Positions 54,301 through 64,000 of a DNA stretch of 64,000 nt are shown piece by piece. Source of the stretch: Phoenix dactylifera (lineage: Eukaryota; Streptophyta; Magnoliopsida; Arecales; Arecaceae). A program made the position numbers and the translations under genes. The notes under the pieces were generated by a model. The model was not told the DNA's origin, searched no databases, and saw only the letters and a list, made by a program, of their open reading frames with translations. Location of the stretch: positions 372,001-436,000 of the forward strand of contig NW_024067823.1 of assembly GCF_009389715.1 (NCBI RefSeq). Reading direction: 5' to 3'. Every line of letters begins with the position of its first letter. The first letter of the stretch is position 1.

Positions 54301-54489
54301 TGATCTTTCATCTCCAACGTTCAGAAATCTTTCGCTGTCTCCAAATCTCTCACTGACCTGAAGTCCCTCCAACGAATTGCAAATATTAAACGGACTTCTA
54401 GTATCCAATACCCAGATCAAATTATCATAAATAGAGAAATTACAAGGTGTTATCATATAAATACCTTGATCTGCAACAACTGTTTGCAC
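51373..54489 (-). pseudogene. pol of copia-C, multiply broken
   Basis: Recognisable pieces on the - strand, from 5' to 3', are as follows. Protease is at 54157-54489, where the catalytic triplet reads DTR (WVLDTRSPF). The pre-integrase zinc segment is at 53852-54061 (HCRLGHINKKRINRL, CASCLLGKM). The integrase core is at 53126-53839 ([34 protein letters not shown]). A linker at 52785-53069 is followed by RT at 52285-52656 (MDVKITFLNGD, YGLKQASRSWN, LYVDDILLIGN). RNase H debris is near 51640-51720 (CEAEYIAASDAAKKAVW). Stops and shifts separate all pieces. Confidence 0.88.
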
Positions 54490-54818
54490 TTTTCTCTTGC
54501 TAGGTCTGTTCGGATCAAGTGAGGCAATGTACTGAGGATAGTTCCTCTTCCAGTGCCCCTGCTTCTTCCAATAGAAGCATTCTGCCTGACTCTAGTCAAC
54601 TTTCTTTTTGGTCTGACTCTGCTTAGATGTCTTAGCACGTTGTACTTTATTGTTCTTATTTTTCTTGTTCTTCTTCCCTTTCTTAAAGGGACGACGCACT
54701 CCCTATGATCCTCCCATCACATGCACCGACTCCTTTTGGAGCTGATGGTCCTTCTCAAAGGTCTGCAGTAATCCCAGCAATCCGTGGTAATTAACTGCAG
54801 GCTTTGTCATTCTTAATG
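54490..54818 (-). pseudogene. 3' part of copia-C gag
   Basis: It contains a Lys-rich tract and a zinc knuckle (CFYWKKQGHWKRN then Tyr), with Trp and Tyr replacing two Cys, so metal binding is lost. Upstream gag sequence is absent. Confidence 0.75.
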
Positions 54819-54819
54819 T

Positions 54820-54986
54820 CTATAAGCGTCGTTTGTTATAATTACGATGCAAACCAAAAATGTCGTAAAATTATTTTTCCACGGTAGCATTGCCGATGCT
54901 TTTGCGATGCTTTAGAAAGTGTGGGAAATCTGACTCATGGCGCTTTTTCGTATCGGCAACTCTATTAAAAAGCATCGGCAATAGCA
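54820..54986. mobile_element. CACTA-like remnant
   Basis: It contains ATAAGCGTCG, GCCGATGCTTTT, AAAAAGCATCGGCAA and related motifs like the subterminal repeats of the CACTA element at 45638-47322. No CACTA terminus is left. It truncates the gag of copia-C. Confidence 0.55.
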
Positions 54987-56905
54987 GATATTCCTATGGT
55001 GGTTCTTCCTTCTAGTACCATCGAAGGGTTCTGTGACTGTGCAAAGGTGATTCCACTCTTACTACCTCTAACACAATATCTTCGAGGGAAAAGAAATGGT
55101 TAAAGCAAAAAAGAGAAAAAAACATAACTACTAGTATGCCATGCTTAAATTAGATACGTACATAGATGGGCTATATACTTGTGCTTGATCTCCCAATCTC
55201 ATTGCTACTAGCAAAAACTGAGGTTGGATCATACACTTTCAATAGCAAAAGAAGCAAAGAAAAGGTATGAAAACAAAGATTATAACAGATAAATAGAACT
55301 CATAAATCAAATAAACACGAACTTTCACCTGGAAAGACATCATCAGTTACAACAAAGTTGACGAAAAAAAGTTCTCCAGCATGATGATCACGATCCAACA
55401 ACATGCCTGGACGGACGTTGTTTCTATCTAATAACAGAGGTTCTGTTCAAATGCATGACTTTGACATTACAAATCTCTGATGCTAAGATCTTTTCATGGT
55501 GGAGGGTAGAGCTCCTCAAAAGCATACCAGAATCTTCATCCTAATTTTCCACTCCTCCCAAGTGAACGGTAGCTCATTGGACATTGTTTTGTTACTTGAA
55601 GGACTTGAGCTGGGAGAGAATCTCTCTCTCTTCCAAGATGCACCATTCACCTTGTGGGCATTGGCATGTCAATAATGATCTTAGTGGGAGGCAAAAAATG
55701 CTAAATGATCTTGTGAAACAATGAGAACTGGAACAACAGTATCTTGCTGTCATCAATCCTTTGCCTGCAGGAGAACCAGAGAGACTTAGTCTTGACTTTC
55801 CTATTTAGTCTCTGTACTCATAATTGTATACTAATGCATGTTTCCAACTAGTGGTTTTTAGAATTCATACCGTAGATGGGTAATTGCTTGTGCTATATAT
55901 GACTGTGCTGGAACCCCAGCTACGAATACACTTGGACGGAAGCCTTCAGAAACAAGGACTTAAAGCTGGTCTGTTGGGCCTGCTAGATCATACAAAAACA
56001 AAACAAAGGATATAAAAACAAACAGGATGATAGATCATTACTTATCAGGAAATTTGAATGCCATATGCTCCTCACATCAAAAAAATCAAAAGGCGGAAGG
56101 ATGTTTTTCACCAAGCAACCTTCTAGTTCTGAGAATAAATTATCACCAAATTTTCCCCCTCCCAAGCAACTAGTAAAGCCATATTTTACCTTAGATTTCA
56201 CTAATTGCGGGTCTGATAGCGAATTACCTCTCAAACTTCTTCTTGCATGTCATTATTGCTGTTGCTTGATGCTGTTGAAGACGGAGAGATACTGGTGTTG
56301 CAGGAGAATGTGCCAATCCTATACCCAGATATCAATCTGCTTGTGAAAGAAAAGAAGAAAATTAAGATCACATAGATATTAGACCACATCATGAAATAAT
56401 GTCTTATTGGGGATCGGTAAAGAAATGTTCCTAACGATTTTAAGACATTTCCGTTTGAACAATTTTAAGACATCAACTGATAGGGCCAAATGGACCAAAG
56501 CAACAGCTCGGGCCTAGAAAGGCTTGTATATCAGGCTTTTCCCATGCCAACAAAGGGAAGAATTGATTGTGTGTCATCTAATTCAAAGTGCAAATAAGAT
56601 GAGTAATCATATGATAGCCAAAGGAAGGCATTGTTATGCATATCATCCAGTCCCGGACCATGCAATATGCGCACAAGGGTTCCATGCATTCAATGAAGAA
56701 GGCAGCCAAGAAAAGAAAATAAATAAAAAACTGGTATCAAATAGGCTCTTTTGGAGGCAAGGTCACGAGTAATCTGAACAGAATATGTACCTGAAAGGAC
56801 AAGAATGGTGCAGAGTATCACGGAGTTGGCAAGTAATCTCACGTCTCTTGCTTTCTAAAGCAGATGTAAATAGAGAGGAGGAACTGATTGCTTCAAGATG
56901 TGTCA
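54987..56905. other. Intergenic region downstream of the NLR gene
   Basis: It probably includes the NLR 3' UTR near 56905. I see no conserved coding block, repeat array or transposon end. Confidence 0.4.
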
Positions 56906-59900
56906 TCAGATCAGAGGCCAACCAGGCAGCCCTCGGCGACAGATTTTGTTGGAGAGAGTCAACTTGTGGAGGAAAGGGAAGCGCGGTTGTTCTTCACCCG
57001 CAGCCACTAACCACTCTGGGAGAGACTCTGCTTCTCGATCATCGAGCTGTATGTGCTCCACGGCATTCGCACCCTCCACAACCTTCAATTCCACACAATC
57101 GTCAACATCTATGTGTTTAAGTACAGGAAAGTTGGAAACTCTCTCCAAACTTGAGTTGTGGGCCAAGATCAACTTTGTAAGAGAGGGGAGGTTTTGTATT
57201 TCTCTCAGGCTGTGGGCACGTGTAATTTCTAATGTCTTCAGGACGGTGACGAGGCTTTCCGGAAGAGACCTCAACTTCGGACATCCATCTATGGTCAAAA
57301 CCTTGAGAGAAGGTAGCAACGATCTTTTCTGGTTGTCCTCCTCCTCCCACCGCCACCACCATTCTTTCCAATTAGTCATGTTTGTAAATACAAGTTCCTC
57401 TAGTTTGGGGAAGTAGGAGGAGAAGCAAGAGTCCGTTTTTCTTCCATTCCGCCCTCTTGCACCAGCACTACCACCTGCCAGCAACAAGAATTCAGGCCCG
57501 ATGCTCGTGACTGCAGAAGCACCTGAAATCGAGAGGTAACATAGTTGTGGCAGCATTCCCAAGGGTGGAAGTGGCTGGCATAGACCACAATTCTTGAGAT
57601 CCAGCCATTGCAGGTTGCGAAACGATGACGAGGAGGGTGTCATTATCCAGCTGGGAAACTCACGGCCGAAGTAGCCATTGATTTCAAGCTTTTCAAGGCA
57701 TGGCGGTGGGTGGATCTCCTCGAAGACCTCCCCTATTCTCTTGATATTTTCCTCCTCGTAATCATTTGCACGAGGCTGCTGCACATCAAAAGAGCTGCTC
57801 GGTAGGGTGCAATGCAGAAATAGAGTTGTGAGATGTGGCTTGGCTTGAAGTGCAGCGGCTTTTGCTTCAGCCTTGTCTGATGCCCTCTCCAATTTGACCA
57901 TGCTAATACACCTGAGCTGGGAGAGGGATTTCAACTCTTCCAAGGTGCAGAAACTCCCGTGCTGATATCTCTTGTGCTCCTGCTCCCTAACATCTTCTCC
58001 AACTCCAGATCTGCAGCCCTCGCTACCATTCACCACAAATCCCTTTAGTGTATGTAGTTGTCGCAGTCTCCCTATTCCTATTGGTATACCATCAAGTGGT
58101 GCACCCTTGACAACAAGAATCTTTAGATTGATTAACCTAAGGACACCGCAAGGGAGGTTGCGCAAATATTTACAATCCATGAGTATCAGAAATTGGAGAT
58201 TTCTAAGATTCCCTATACTCTCTGGTATCTCTCTTATTGAACTATCGGAGAGATCAAGAGTTCGAAGGTGCACAAGATCTCCCAAAGAAGTTGGGAAATT
58301 GTTAATGGCTGTTTTACGTAAATTCAGGATCCTTAAACTCCTCAGCTTTCTGAAGAGATCTTCTGGAAGATCATGAATAAGTGGGATATGGAAGAGTGAT
58401 AGGGTCCTCAAGGACGTCTGTTTCATTAACAAGTCAGGTATAGTTTCTAAGTTTTCATCTACAATTGATAAACGACGTAGTTTTATCGATGAAGAGTAGG
58501 ATATGATCTTGTTTTCAAATGCTCGTGCATCTCCGACGAAGCACTCATCCCCTGCTATATGATGAGCTAGAGACCGCAAGAGGTCATGCATCCTGCAACC
58601 TTGTTCTTCATAATAACGAGGAGCTGGCTGGAGAAGGTTCCTTTGCACCAACTCCTTCCAATACTCTTCTGCTACATCTTCCAAGGGCGTATCGTCTTCG
58701 GATGTTACAAAGCCCTCTGCAATACATCTATTGCCAAAAGGAATTGAACGAATTGGGAAGTCCTCAGGAAATAATGAAACGGAAGTGAAGCACTGCTTCA
58801 GAGGAGGTGGTAAATCCAGATAGCTCAAGTACAATGGGCCCATCTCCTCTTTTGGAAGTTTCGTAAAAGACCATGCTGGACTAGAGAGGACTTTTTCCCA
58901 TTCTGAATGTCTTTTCTCCTTAGTTCGAAGAACCCCTCCGATGGTCCGAAGAGCAAGCGGAAGGCCATCACATTTCTCTACAATTCTCATCCCGACATCA
59001 CTTAACAGATGCATGTCTCCTTCCTCACATTCCTCAAACACCATCTTGCAAATTAATGACCAACCATCCTTTTGAGACAACTTCTCCACCCTATGGATGT
59101 ATACTGCTCCCATCTGTCTAGCAATGGCTTCATGTCTGCTTGTTATCAAAATTCTACTATTTGCCGAACCACTATGCAAGGGCTTTCTCAGTAGCGCATC
59201 CCATACTTGCGCATCCCAAACATCATCCAAGACTAGAAAGAATTTCTTGTTCATAATGACTTGGCTAAGCATGGGTTCGAGCACTTCCTTCTCCTTAGCC
59301 TCTCCAGGATCACCTCCAGCTTGCTTTATGAAAGATCTCAGTAAATCGAACTCGAAGAAATCTTGAGACACGCACAACCAAATCCGTGACTTTGGGTTGA
59401 AGTTGTCCCGAAGCTTCTTATCATTGTAAATGTTCTGAGCAAGAGTAGTTTTGCCTATCCCCCCCATGCCAACAATGGCAAAGACTTGGATTTTTTTGTT
59501 ATCTTCTTTTATCAGCAAATCCGCCAACCTCCTTGTATCATCCTCAATTTTCTCTCCCACAAGATCAGGTTCGACAATAGGAGATGTCTTGCGGCTTATT
59601 CTACTCTTGTAGTGGTCATCATGAGGAGCAGGCGTAAGATGGAGGTCATCTTTGTCCTTGGCAACTTGTTCAAGCTCACGGTTGAGATTTCTAATTCTGT
59701 GGCCAATCTCATGACGGAATTTACCTTCATGCCAGCGAGAAATAGGGGAGTAGCAACAACGTACCAACTCACCACAACAAGATGATGATGAGTCCGAGCT
59801 GAGAAACTTCTCGCCCTCGATCCGGCATTCATCGATGATGTCGTCCACCTCGTACATGAGATCTCGCAGCTCGTTCAGCCAAAGGTTGATGGCCTCGTTG

Positions 59901-60070
59901 TCGAAGCGTCTATTCTCTGCATCAGCGAGAATGGCCTGCATCCTCTTCAGTCTCCTATGAAGCTTCTTGATTTCCTCAGGCACACCCAAGATCTTAGCTG
60001 CCTCTTCCTCTGCATAGGTTAATAGCATCGTACACAAACGAGAGACGAAGGCATCCAGGACCATCGCCAT
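56906..60070 (-). CDS. CC-NB-LRR (CNL) disease resistance protein, 1054 residues
   Basis: It is a single uninterrupted frame from ATG 60070 to TGA 56906. Residues 1-150 are an Rx-type coiled coil with the EDVID-like VDDIIDE at 75-81. The NB-ARC domain follows: P-loop GMGGIGKTT at 201-209, kinase-2 LVLDDVW at 279-285, RNBS-B RILITSRHE from 306, GLPLAL at 369-374, RNBS-D CFTSVSLFPEDF from 427 and MHD at 494-496. Leucine-rich repeats fill about 540-1054 (LRTLDLSDSSIREIPESIG and many more). All nucleotide-binding motifs are intact, so a working ATP-dependent immune receptor is plausible. In the segment after RNBS-D the usual Trp before IAEGF is Cys (NRCIAEGFV). The chosen ATG gives the normal N-terminus; an upstream near-copy of this start lies at 60369-60390. 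The recognised pathogen cannot be told from sequence. Confidence 0.95.
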   Translation of the reverse strand: MAMVLDAFVSRLCTMLLTYAEEEAAKILGVPEEIKKLHRRLKRMQAILADAENRRFDNEAINLWLNELRDLMYEVDDIIDECRIEGEKFLSSDSSSSCCGELVRCCYSPISRWHEGKFRHEIGHRIRNLNRELEQVAKDKDDLHLTPAPHDDHYKSRISRKTSPIVEPDLVGEKIEDDTRRLADLLIKEDNKKIQVFAIVGMGGIGKTTLAQNIYNDKKLRDNFNPKSRIWLCVSQDFFEFDLLRSFIKQAGGDPGEAKEKEVLEPMLSQVIMNKKFFLVLDDVWDAQVWDALLRKPLHSGSANSRILITSRHEAIARQMGAVYIHRVEKLSQKDGWSLICKMVFEECEEGDMHLLSDVGMRIVEKCDGLPLALRTIGGVLRTKEKRHSEWEKVLSSPAWSFTKLPKEEMGPLYLSYLDLPPPLKQCFTSVSLFPEDFPIRSIPFGNRCIAEGFVTSEDDTPLEDVAEEYWKELVQRNLLQPAPRYYEEQGCRMHDLLRSLAHHIAGDECFVGDARAFENKIISYSSSIKLRRLSIVDENLETIPDLLMKQTSLRTLSLFHIPLIHDLPEDLFRKLRSLRILNLRKTAINNFPTSLGDLVHLRTLDLSDSSIREIPESIGNLRNLQFLILMDCKYLRNLPCGVLRLINLKILVVKGAPLDGIPIGIGRLRQLHTLKGFVVNGSEGCRSGVGEDVREQEHKRYQHGSFCTLEELKSLSQLRCISMVKLERASDKAEAKAAALQAKPHLTTLFLHCTLPSSSFDVQQPRANDYEEENIKRIGEVFEEIHPPPCLEKLEINGYFGREFPSWIMTPSSSSFRNLQWLDLKNCGLCQPLPPLGMLPQLCYLSISGASAVTSIGPEFLLLAGGSAGARGRNGRKTDSCFSSYFPKLEELVFTNMTNWKEWWWRWEEEDNQKRSLLPSLKVLTIDGCPKLRSLPESLVTVLKTLEITRAHSLREIQNLPSLTKLILAHNSSLERVSNFPVLKHIDVDDCVELKVVEGANAVEHIQLDDREAESLPEWLVAAGEEQPRFPFLHKLTLSNKICRRGLPGWPLI

Positions 60071-60093
60071 TTTTTCCCTTCAACTCCTACAAA

Positions 60094-60363
60094 GACGAGA
60101 CACTAGTTGAAGGATGGTGGGAAGGAAGAAGAATCACGGACGAGACACTAGTTGAAGGATGGTGGGAAGGAAGAAGAATCACGGACGAGACACTAGTTGA
60201 AGGATGGTGGGAAGGAAGAAGAATCACGGACGAGACACTAGTTGAAGGATGGTGGGAAGGAAGAAGAATCACGGACGAGACACTAGTTGAAGGATGGTGG
60301 GAAGGAAGAAGAATCACGGACGAGACACTAGTTGAAGGATGGTGGGAAGGAAGAAGAATCACG
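60094..60363. repeat. 45-bp minisatellite, six perfect or near-perfect copies, upstream of the NLR ATG
   Basis: Units start at 60094, 60139, 60184, 60229, 60274 and 60319 with GACGAGACACTAGTTGAAGG. The array ends 23 bp before the NLR ATG and would lie in its 5' UTR or promoter. As 45 is a multiple of three, it also yields a repetitive 15-residue frame on the - strand. Confidence 0.95.
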
Positions 60364-60392
60364 GACTGGAAGGCATCCAGGACCATCGCCCA
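60364..60392 (-). repeat. Second copy of the NLR start-codon region
   Basis: A 22-bp segment around the NLR start (60047-60068) recurs at 60369-60390 in the same orientation. It contains ATGGTCCTGGATGCCTTC. It is on the far side of the minisatellite and leads into the repeats instead of the NLR. Confidence 0.9.
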
Positions 60393-61942
60393 TCCACCCG
60401 CTCGGGACTGCCCGTGACTAAAGGACACCCGTTGTGGAAGAATCATGTGAACATAACCCTTTAAACCAACACCATCTTAAATACTAAATTATATATGACA
60501 AAAGAGACGAGCTCTGTGGGTAGAAAACAGGGAAAACCTAGTGGCCCACAGTCAAGCCGTAGTGGCAGGGAAAACTGCGTCCCATTTTCTAACAATACGC
60601 GGCCAAGGTAGAAAACAGGGCACCCATTTGTCTTTAGCTCCAGGAAACTGAGTTGCAGCTTCATCTAAAGGACAACCGTTGTAGCATATGACATAAATTA
60701 TATACTAAAATTAAATACTATTTTAGGCCTTAGGTTGAAAGCTAATGTCAGAAACTATCCCAGTAATATTTTGCACCATCTTCCATCTAGATTCATTACA
60801 ATTTTATGCTTCCCGTAGACGATGAAGCTAGCTCAAGGCAAAACAATCAGGGCCATATTGGCACGAGTAGGAATTTGCTGTGGTACTTAAAAAACATCAC
60901 TGAAACGTAAAGTCGGTGAGATTTAAAATGCATTTTGATATGCAATATGCAGCAACTTCAGCAAGATCATATAAAATTTAGAGGAGTTATGACAAGATTT
61001 CAGGCCAGCGAGTGCAAAGAGAACACTACAATGACAAGAGCCATCTTACGGATTCTTTATAGCTGGGCGATAGGCCACTAGAAGCTAATGCTTCCTGGCC
61101 TGTTAATTTATCCGGACACATGCATGCTGAATTCGTTGTCCATGTGGCGGTGTGCTTGAGTACATCCCCAAGTCAGTTGCATCCTGCAATCACGAGTTCA
61201 CCAAGAGGCAACAGCATTTTAGACTTGATTTCACAAATCAACGAGAAGAAGATTGCTAATAAAATTCATGCTCTGTAGAAAGGGTTGGTTATTGTAGCAT
61301 GATAGAATGGTTTTGTGATTTTGGAAGACGTTGCCTTTCTTAATTCCTCTGGGGGGGGCAATGATCCTAAATCATCCCTACTTTTCAAATTACCACCCAA
61401 CCCGATGATAGGAAACCCGTCCGTGAGATCCAATATCTAAAATCATCCTAGGGCAGTGATCATGGATAATGTGCTATGCAATAGTGCTACAGGATAGTTG
61501 AAAACATTTTAATGTCATATTACATATTGATTTTATTGCATATTGCCTATCATTGATAAGCAATTGGTGCTACTGCATAAACTGCATAGCACATGCACTG
61601 TCACTAGTAAAAATGGAAGGGGAATCTGCATTCTCTCATTATTATTAAGACTATGGCTGGCTTGTAGTCAATAACAAATGACTACTTCCCCTGCAGCCAA
61701 GAACTCATCTGCAAATTCAGCGTGGGCTAGGTGTGCAACATACTCAACAATGCTTCTCTTCGCATGGGAGGATAAGGTTGGTGCATCTGAGACCCCACAT
61801 TCTGCAGTAGTAGGAGTCTTATGCACTAGGACACTATTTTTTTATGCACAAATTTGATCCAGATGATAGGCAAATGTTCTTATTTTTTTAGAGTTTGAGG
61901 CCTAAGTTCGTGCAAAGGAGGCTAAAATGAATATGGTGGATG
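60393..61942. other. Intergenic sequence upstream of the NLR
   Basis: It probably contains the NLR promoter. I see no gene, transposon terminus or convincing core promoter. A G homopolymer lies near 61350. Confidence 0.4.
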
Positions 61943-62880
61943 CTCTCCATCACTTGAATTGAATAGTGAAAATATGTGGATGTTCACTAGATATTCAACA
62001 TCATGGCGCAACAATGTATTTTCATCAACTGAACATGCTGTTTATAGTTCATTGGCACAAAAGAAAAAAGATGTCAATGAAAGCTTATAGTGGTGGGGTT
62101 ATGTCAATGAAAGCATATGTTGAGGGTTGGGTTGGAGTGAGTACCAGTGAAAGGCCATGGGCTCAATGAGGGAGATGAGGTTGGCGTAACCCTTGACGAT
62201 TTGCTCCACCCTGTTCGGGCCCTTCGCATTTTGATGTTGGACCCAAGTCCAATCTCATAGAACATCAGAAGAGATCAGGTCAGCTTTACAGTAAATCTTT
62301 TTGACCCAACAAATCATTCAGGCCAGACTGGAGTTGCATGTTCTAGTTACATCTAAAAATATTCAGACCAGGGTCGGTAAAATCATGACATGGCTATACC
62401 TTTTGGTTGGACTCTTATAATCTTTACAAGCCCTTTCTCTTTAACATCCATTTGGCTACAGAGCACAACTCCAAGTAGAGATTAGATTAGGATTTGTGAA
62501 TGATTAAAAATATTTTCAGAAGCAGTTATCTACATGACATCAACCCTTAGAACCGATGCCAAATTCCTAATGCAACTGGAGAACTAGAGAACCGAGTGTA
62601 TCTACCCTCTCACGTTCCTCAAGATTAGAAAGACACCAACCATTCTGATCTTTTCGAACAGATTGAAAGACTGACATACATGCTGAAATTGGCCTTTTTC
62701 AAAATATCCTGTAGAACACCTAGATCAAATTGGACACGAAATCTCGCACCAGCTGTCTAATGTTAGACCCTGAAACCGAGTGTATCTTTCTCCAGCTCGC
62801 GTCAATCATCCTTTAAAAGATACAACTCAGATAACTTACAGAACGCAAATCGAGGCATGCGTCATATTTCAGTCTTTCTC
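61943..62880. repeat. Duplicated low-copy segment, right copy (uninterrupted)
   Basis: It is colinear with 43070-43754 plus 47734-48008, but without the solo LTR and CACTA element. It therefore shows the pre-insertion arrangement, apart from a short extra ACCGAGTGTAT at the insertion site. Confidence 0.85.
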
Positions 62881-63190
62881 CACGGCCATGATAACGTCAC
62901 CTCCATCCAAACACTTGGCGCAGCTCCCTAAAATGCACATTACTGATCTCTTCTGATATTCCCTCTTTACTTGTATACTAAAACTAATATACAGTGCCCA
63001 GTGCCCAACATTTAAAGGGTTACAAGATTATTTCATTAATATTTTCTCCTCCGTCCTTCTGGTTAAATTGGGATGGACCCCACGTTTCATATAGATAAGG
63101 ATCCTTCTCAAGCAAAAGTAATCCAACTTTTTTTTGGGTCCAAGTCAGCAACTACTGCATAATGGAGCTCTCTCTGTCTCTTCAATATAC
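62881..63190. other. Intergenic, nothing recognised
   Basis: No gene, repeat or transposon end that I can support. Confidence 0.35.
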
Positions 63191-64000
63191 ATAGTTCCTG
63201 TTAGGGTTAAAAAATCTAGCTTGAGGGTGACCACGACGGAGGAAGCTGAGAAGCCACTGGCCGGAAGGGAGAAAGGAAGCCGCCTCCTGCGCACCGGTAT
63301 ACCTGCATAAAGCCTTAGCTGGAGATTTTGGCAAAATCCCTCTGATGGCTAAGTTAGAGTTGATTCAGAGATTTTGGCCAAAAGTTCCTTGAGTACCTTT
63401 TCATGGTCTCTTTTATATTCCTCACAAAGGTGCCCAGGCGGCGGAGGTATGGTCCATCCTCATCATGGGAGGAGATGGTCTTGGCCAAGTGGCTTGTGGC
63501 CAAGGCTTGCTTGGGGGCACAGTTTGGGCAGTTCTTATGCAAGGCATGGTGTTGGCGGATGTGGTAGGGTATGGCTCTTGGCAGCAAGCATGGCTAGAAC
63601 AATAAGGCATGGTCCTTGGTTGACATGTCATGGCGTGGCCAGCAAGCAAAGTATGGCGCGGTGAGGTTGCTGCAGGCCATGGCTGCAGCATGGTTTGTGG
63701 GAAGGGGCTGGCTAGGTTGGGATGTTCGGTCAAATGTGTGGGCATGGGCGCGCGCATGGGTGCGGCTGCGGGCAAAGTCGAACAGGCTTGGAAGCTGTGG
63801 CATGTATTTGGCGAGATCGGCTCGACTTTCGGCGGGGGCTGAGGTCGGCCTGGCAGCTTGGCCTTCGATAGGGTCCGAGGTCGGCCTAGCTCTTAGCGGG
63901 ACTAAAGCCTGCTCGGCTCTAAGGTTCGCTTGGCAGAAATTGGGTGATTCTACGCTAAGAGCGACGATCCATTTTGCCTCCCATCAGTTTTGTTTACTCT
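63191..64000. mobile_element. Possible LTR-retrotransposon fragment at the window edge
   Basis: The segment ATACCTGCATAAAGCC followed by CTGGAGATTTTGGCAAAATC resembles LTR text seen in plant retroelements. The G+C-rich end (63780-63940) repeats GAGGTCGGCCT and GGCTCG motifs. No termini, PBS or coding domain is visible, so this is a weak call. Confidence 0.3.

Larger units (their letters stand above)
49118..54818 (-). mobile_element. copia-C: degraded, 5'-truncated Ty1/copia element
   Basis: On the - strand it runs from a gag remnant through protease, integrase, RT and RNase H to a PPT and a 3' LTR. There is no 5' LTR: the gag is cut at about 54818, where CACTA-like sequence begins. It is more decayed than copia-B, with every domain in separate short frames. 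The left LTR boundary is uncertain between about 49118 and 49130. Confidence 0.82.

Noticed and set aside
57972..58376. Frames antisense to the NLR gene
   Set aside because: They are shadows of the leucine-rich repeat coding sequence; no independent domain.
60087..60446. 119-residue frame with 15-residue repeats
   Set aside because: It is an artefact of a 45-bp minisatellite whose length is divisible by three. Kept only as a possible upstream ORF, not as a gene.

Overview
This is a stretch of nuclear plant DNA dominated by transposable elements. It holds Ty3/gypsy chromovirus and Ty1/copia retrotransposons, a CACTA DNA transposon and one intact single-exon CC-NB-LRR resistance gene. A large, repeat-rich flowering plant is certain from these families. 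A monocot, perhaps a palm, is my guess only, since nothing here is diagnostic. I see no prokaryotic features, tRNA, rRNA or CRISPR array.

Positions 1-42435 form a nest of insertions whose order can be read from target-site duplications (TSDs). The outermost element is copia-B, a Ty1/copia element on the + strand. Its 5' LTR lies left of the window, and its gag, pol and 3' LTR occupy 33566-42435. A Tekay-type gypsy element (before position 1 to 33565, + strand) sits in its leader. The gypsy element was itself hit twice. A Sirevirus-like copia element (4062-15681, - strand, TSD CAAGG) split its RNase H codons. A 13.9-kb tandem composite of non-autonomous Tat/Athila-like LTR units (18602-32477, TSD CAAAG) split its 3' LTR. 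The copia-B 3' LTR carries a 2.6-kb solo LTR (39322-41947, TSD GTATG).

Positions 42436-64000 are a gene-containing segment that also carries repeats. Low-copy DNA at 43070-43754 and 47734-48008 is duplicated on the far side of the resistance gene, at about 61943-62880. The left copy is interrupted by a solo LTR (43760-47728, TSD GAGAA). That LTR contains a CACTA element (45638-47322, TSD TAT) carrying fused fragments of two unrelated host genes, an Alfin-like gene and an HpcH/HpaI-type aldolase gene. A degraded - strand copia element (copia-C, 49118-54818) follows and is cut in its gag by a CACTA-like scrap. The NLR gene (56906-60070, - strand) encodes 1054 residues. Just upstream of its ATG lies a six-copy 45-bp minisatellite, beyond which is a second copy of its start-codon region.

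The most unusual signals are four. The Sirevirus LTR carries some twenty copies of a 10-bp palindrome in strict 21-bp register, directly upstream of a TATA-like box. The LTR composite is bounded at both outer ends by the same, U3-type, LTR terminus. The CACTA element carries a two-gene chimera. The NLR has a duplicated start region next to the minisatellite. Apart from the NLR, almost every long reading frame belongs to a transposon, and most of these are broken by stops or frameshifts.
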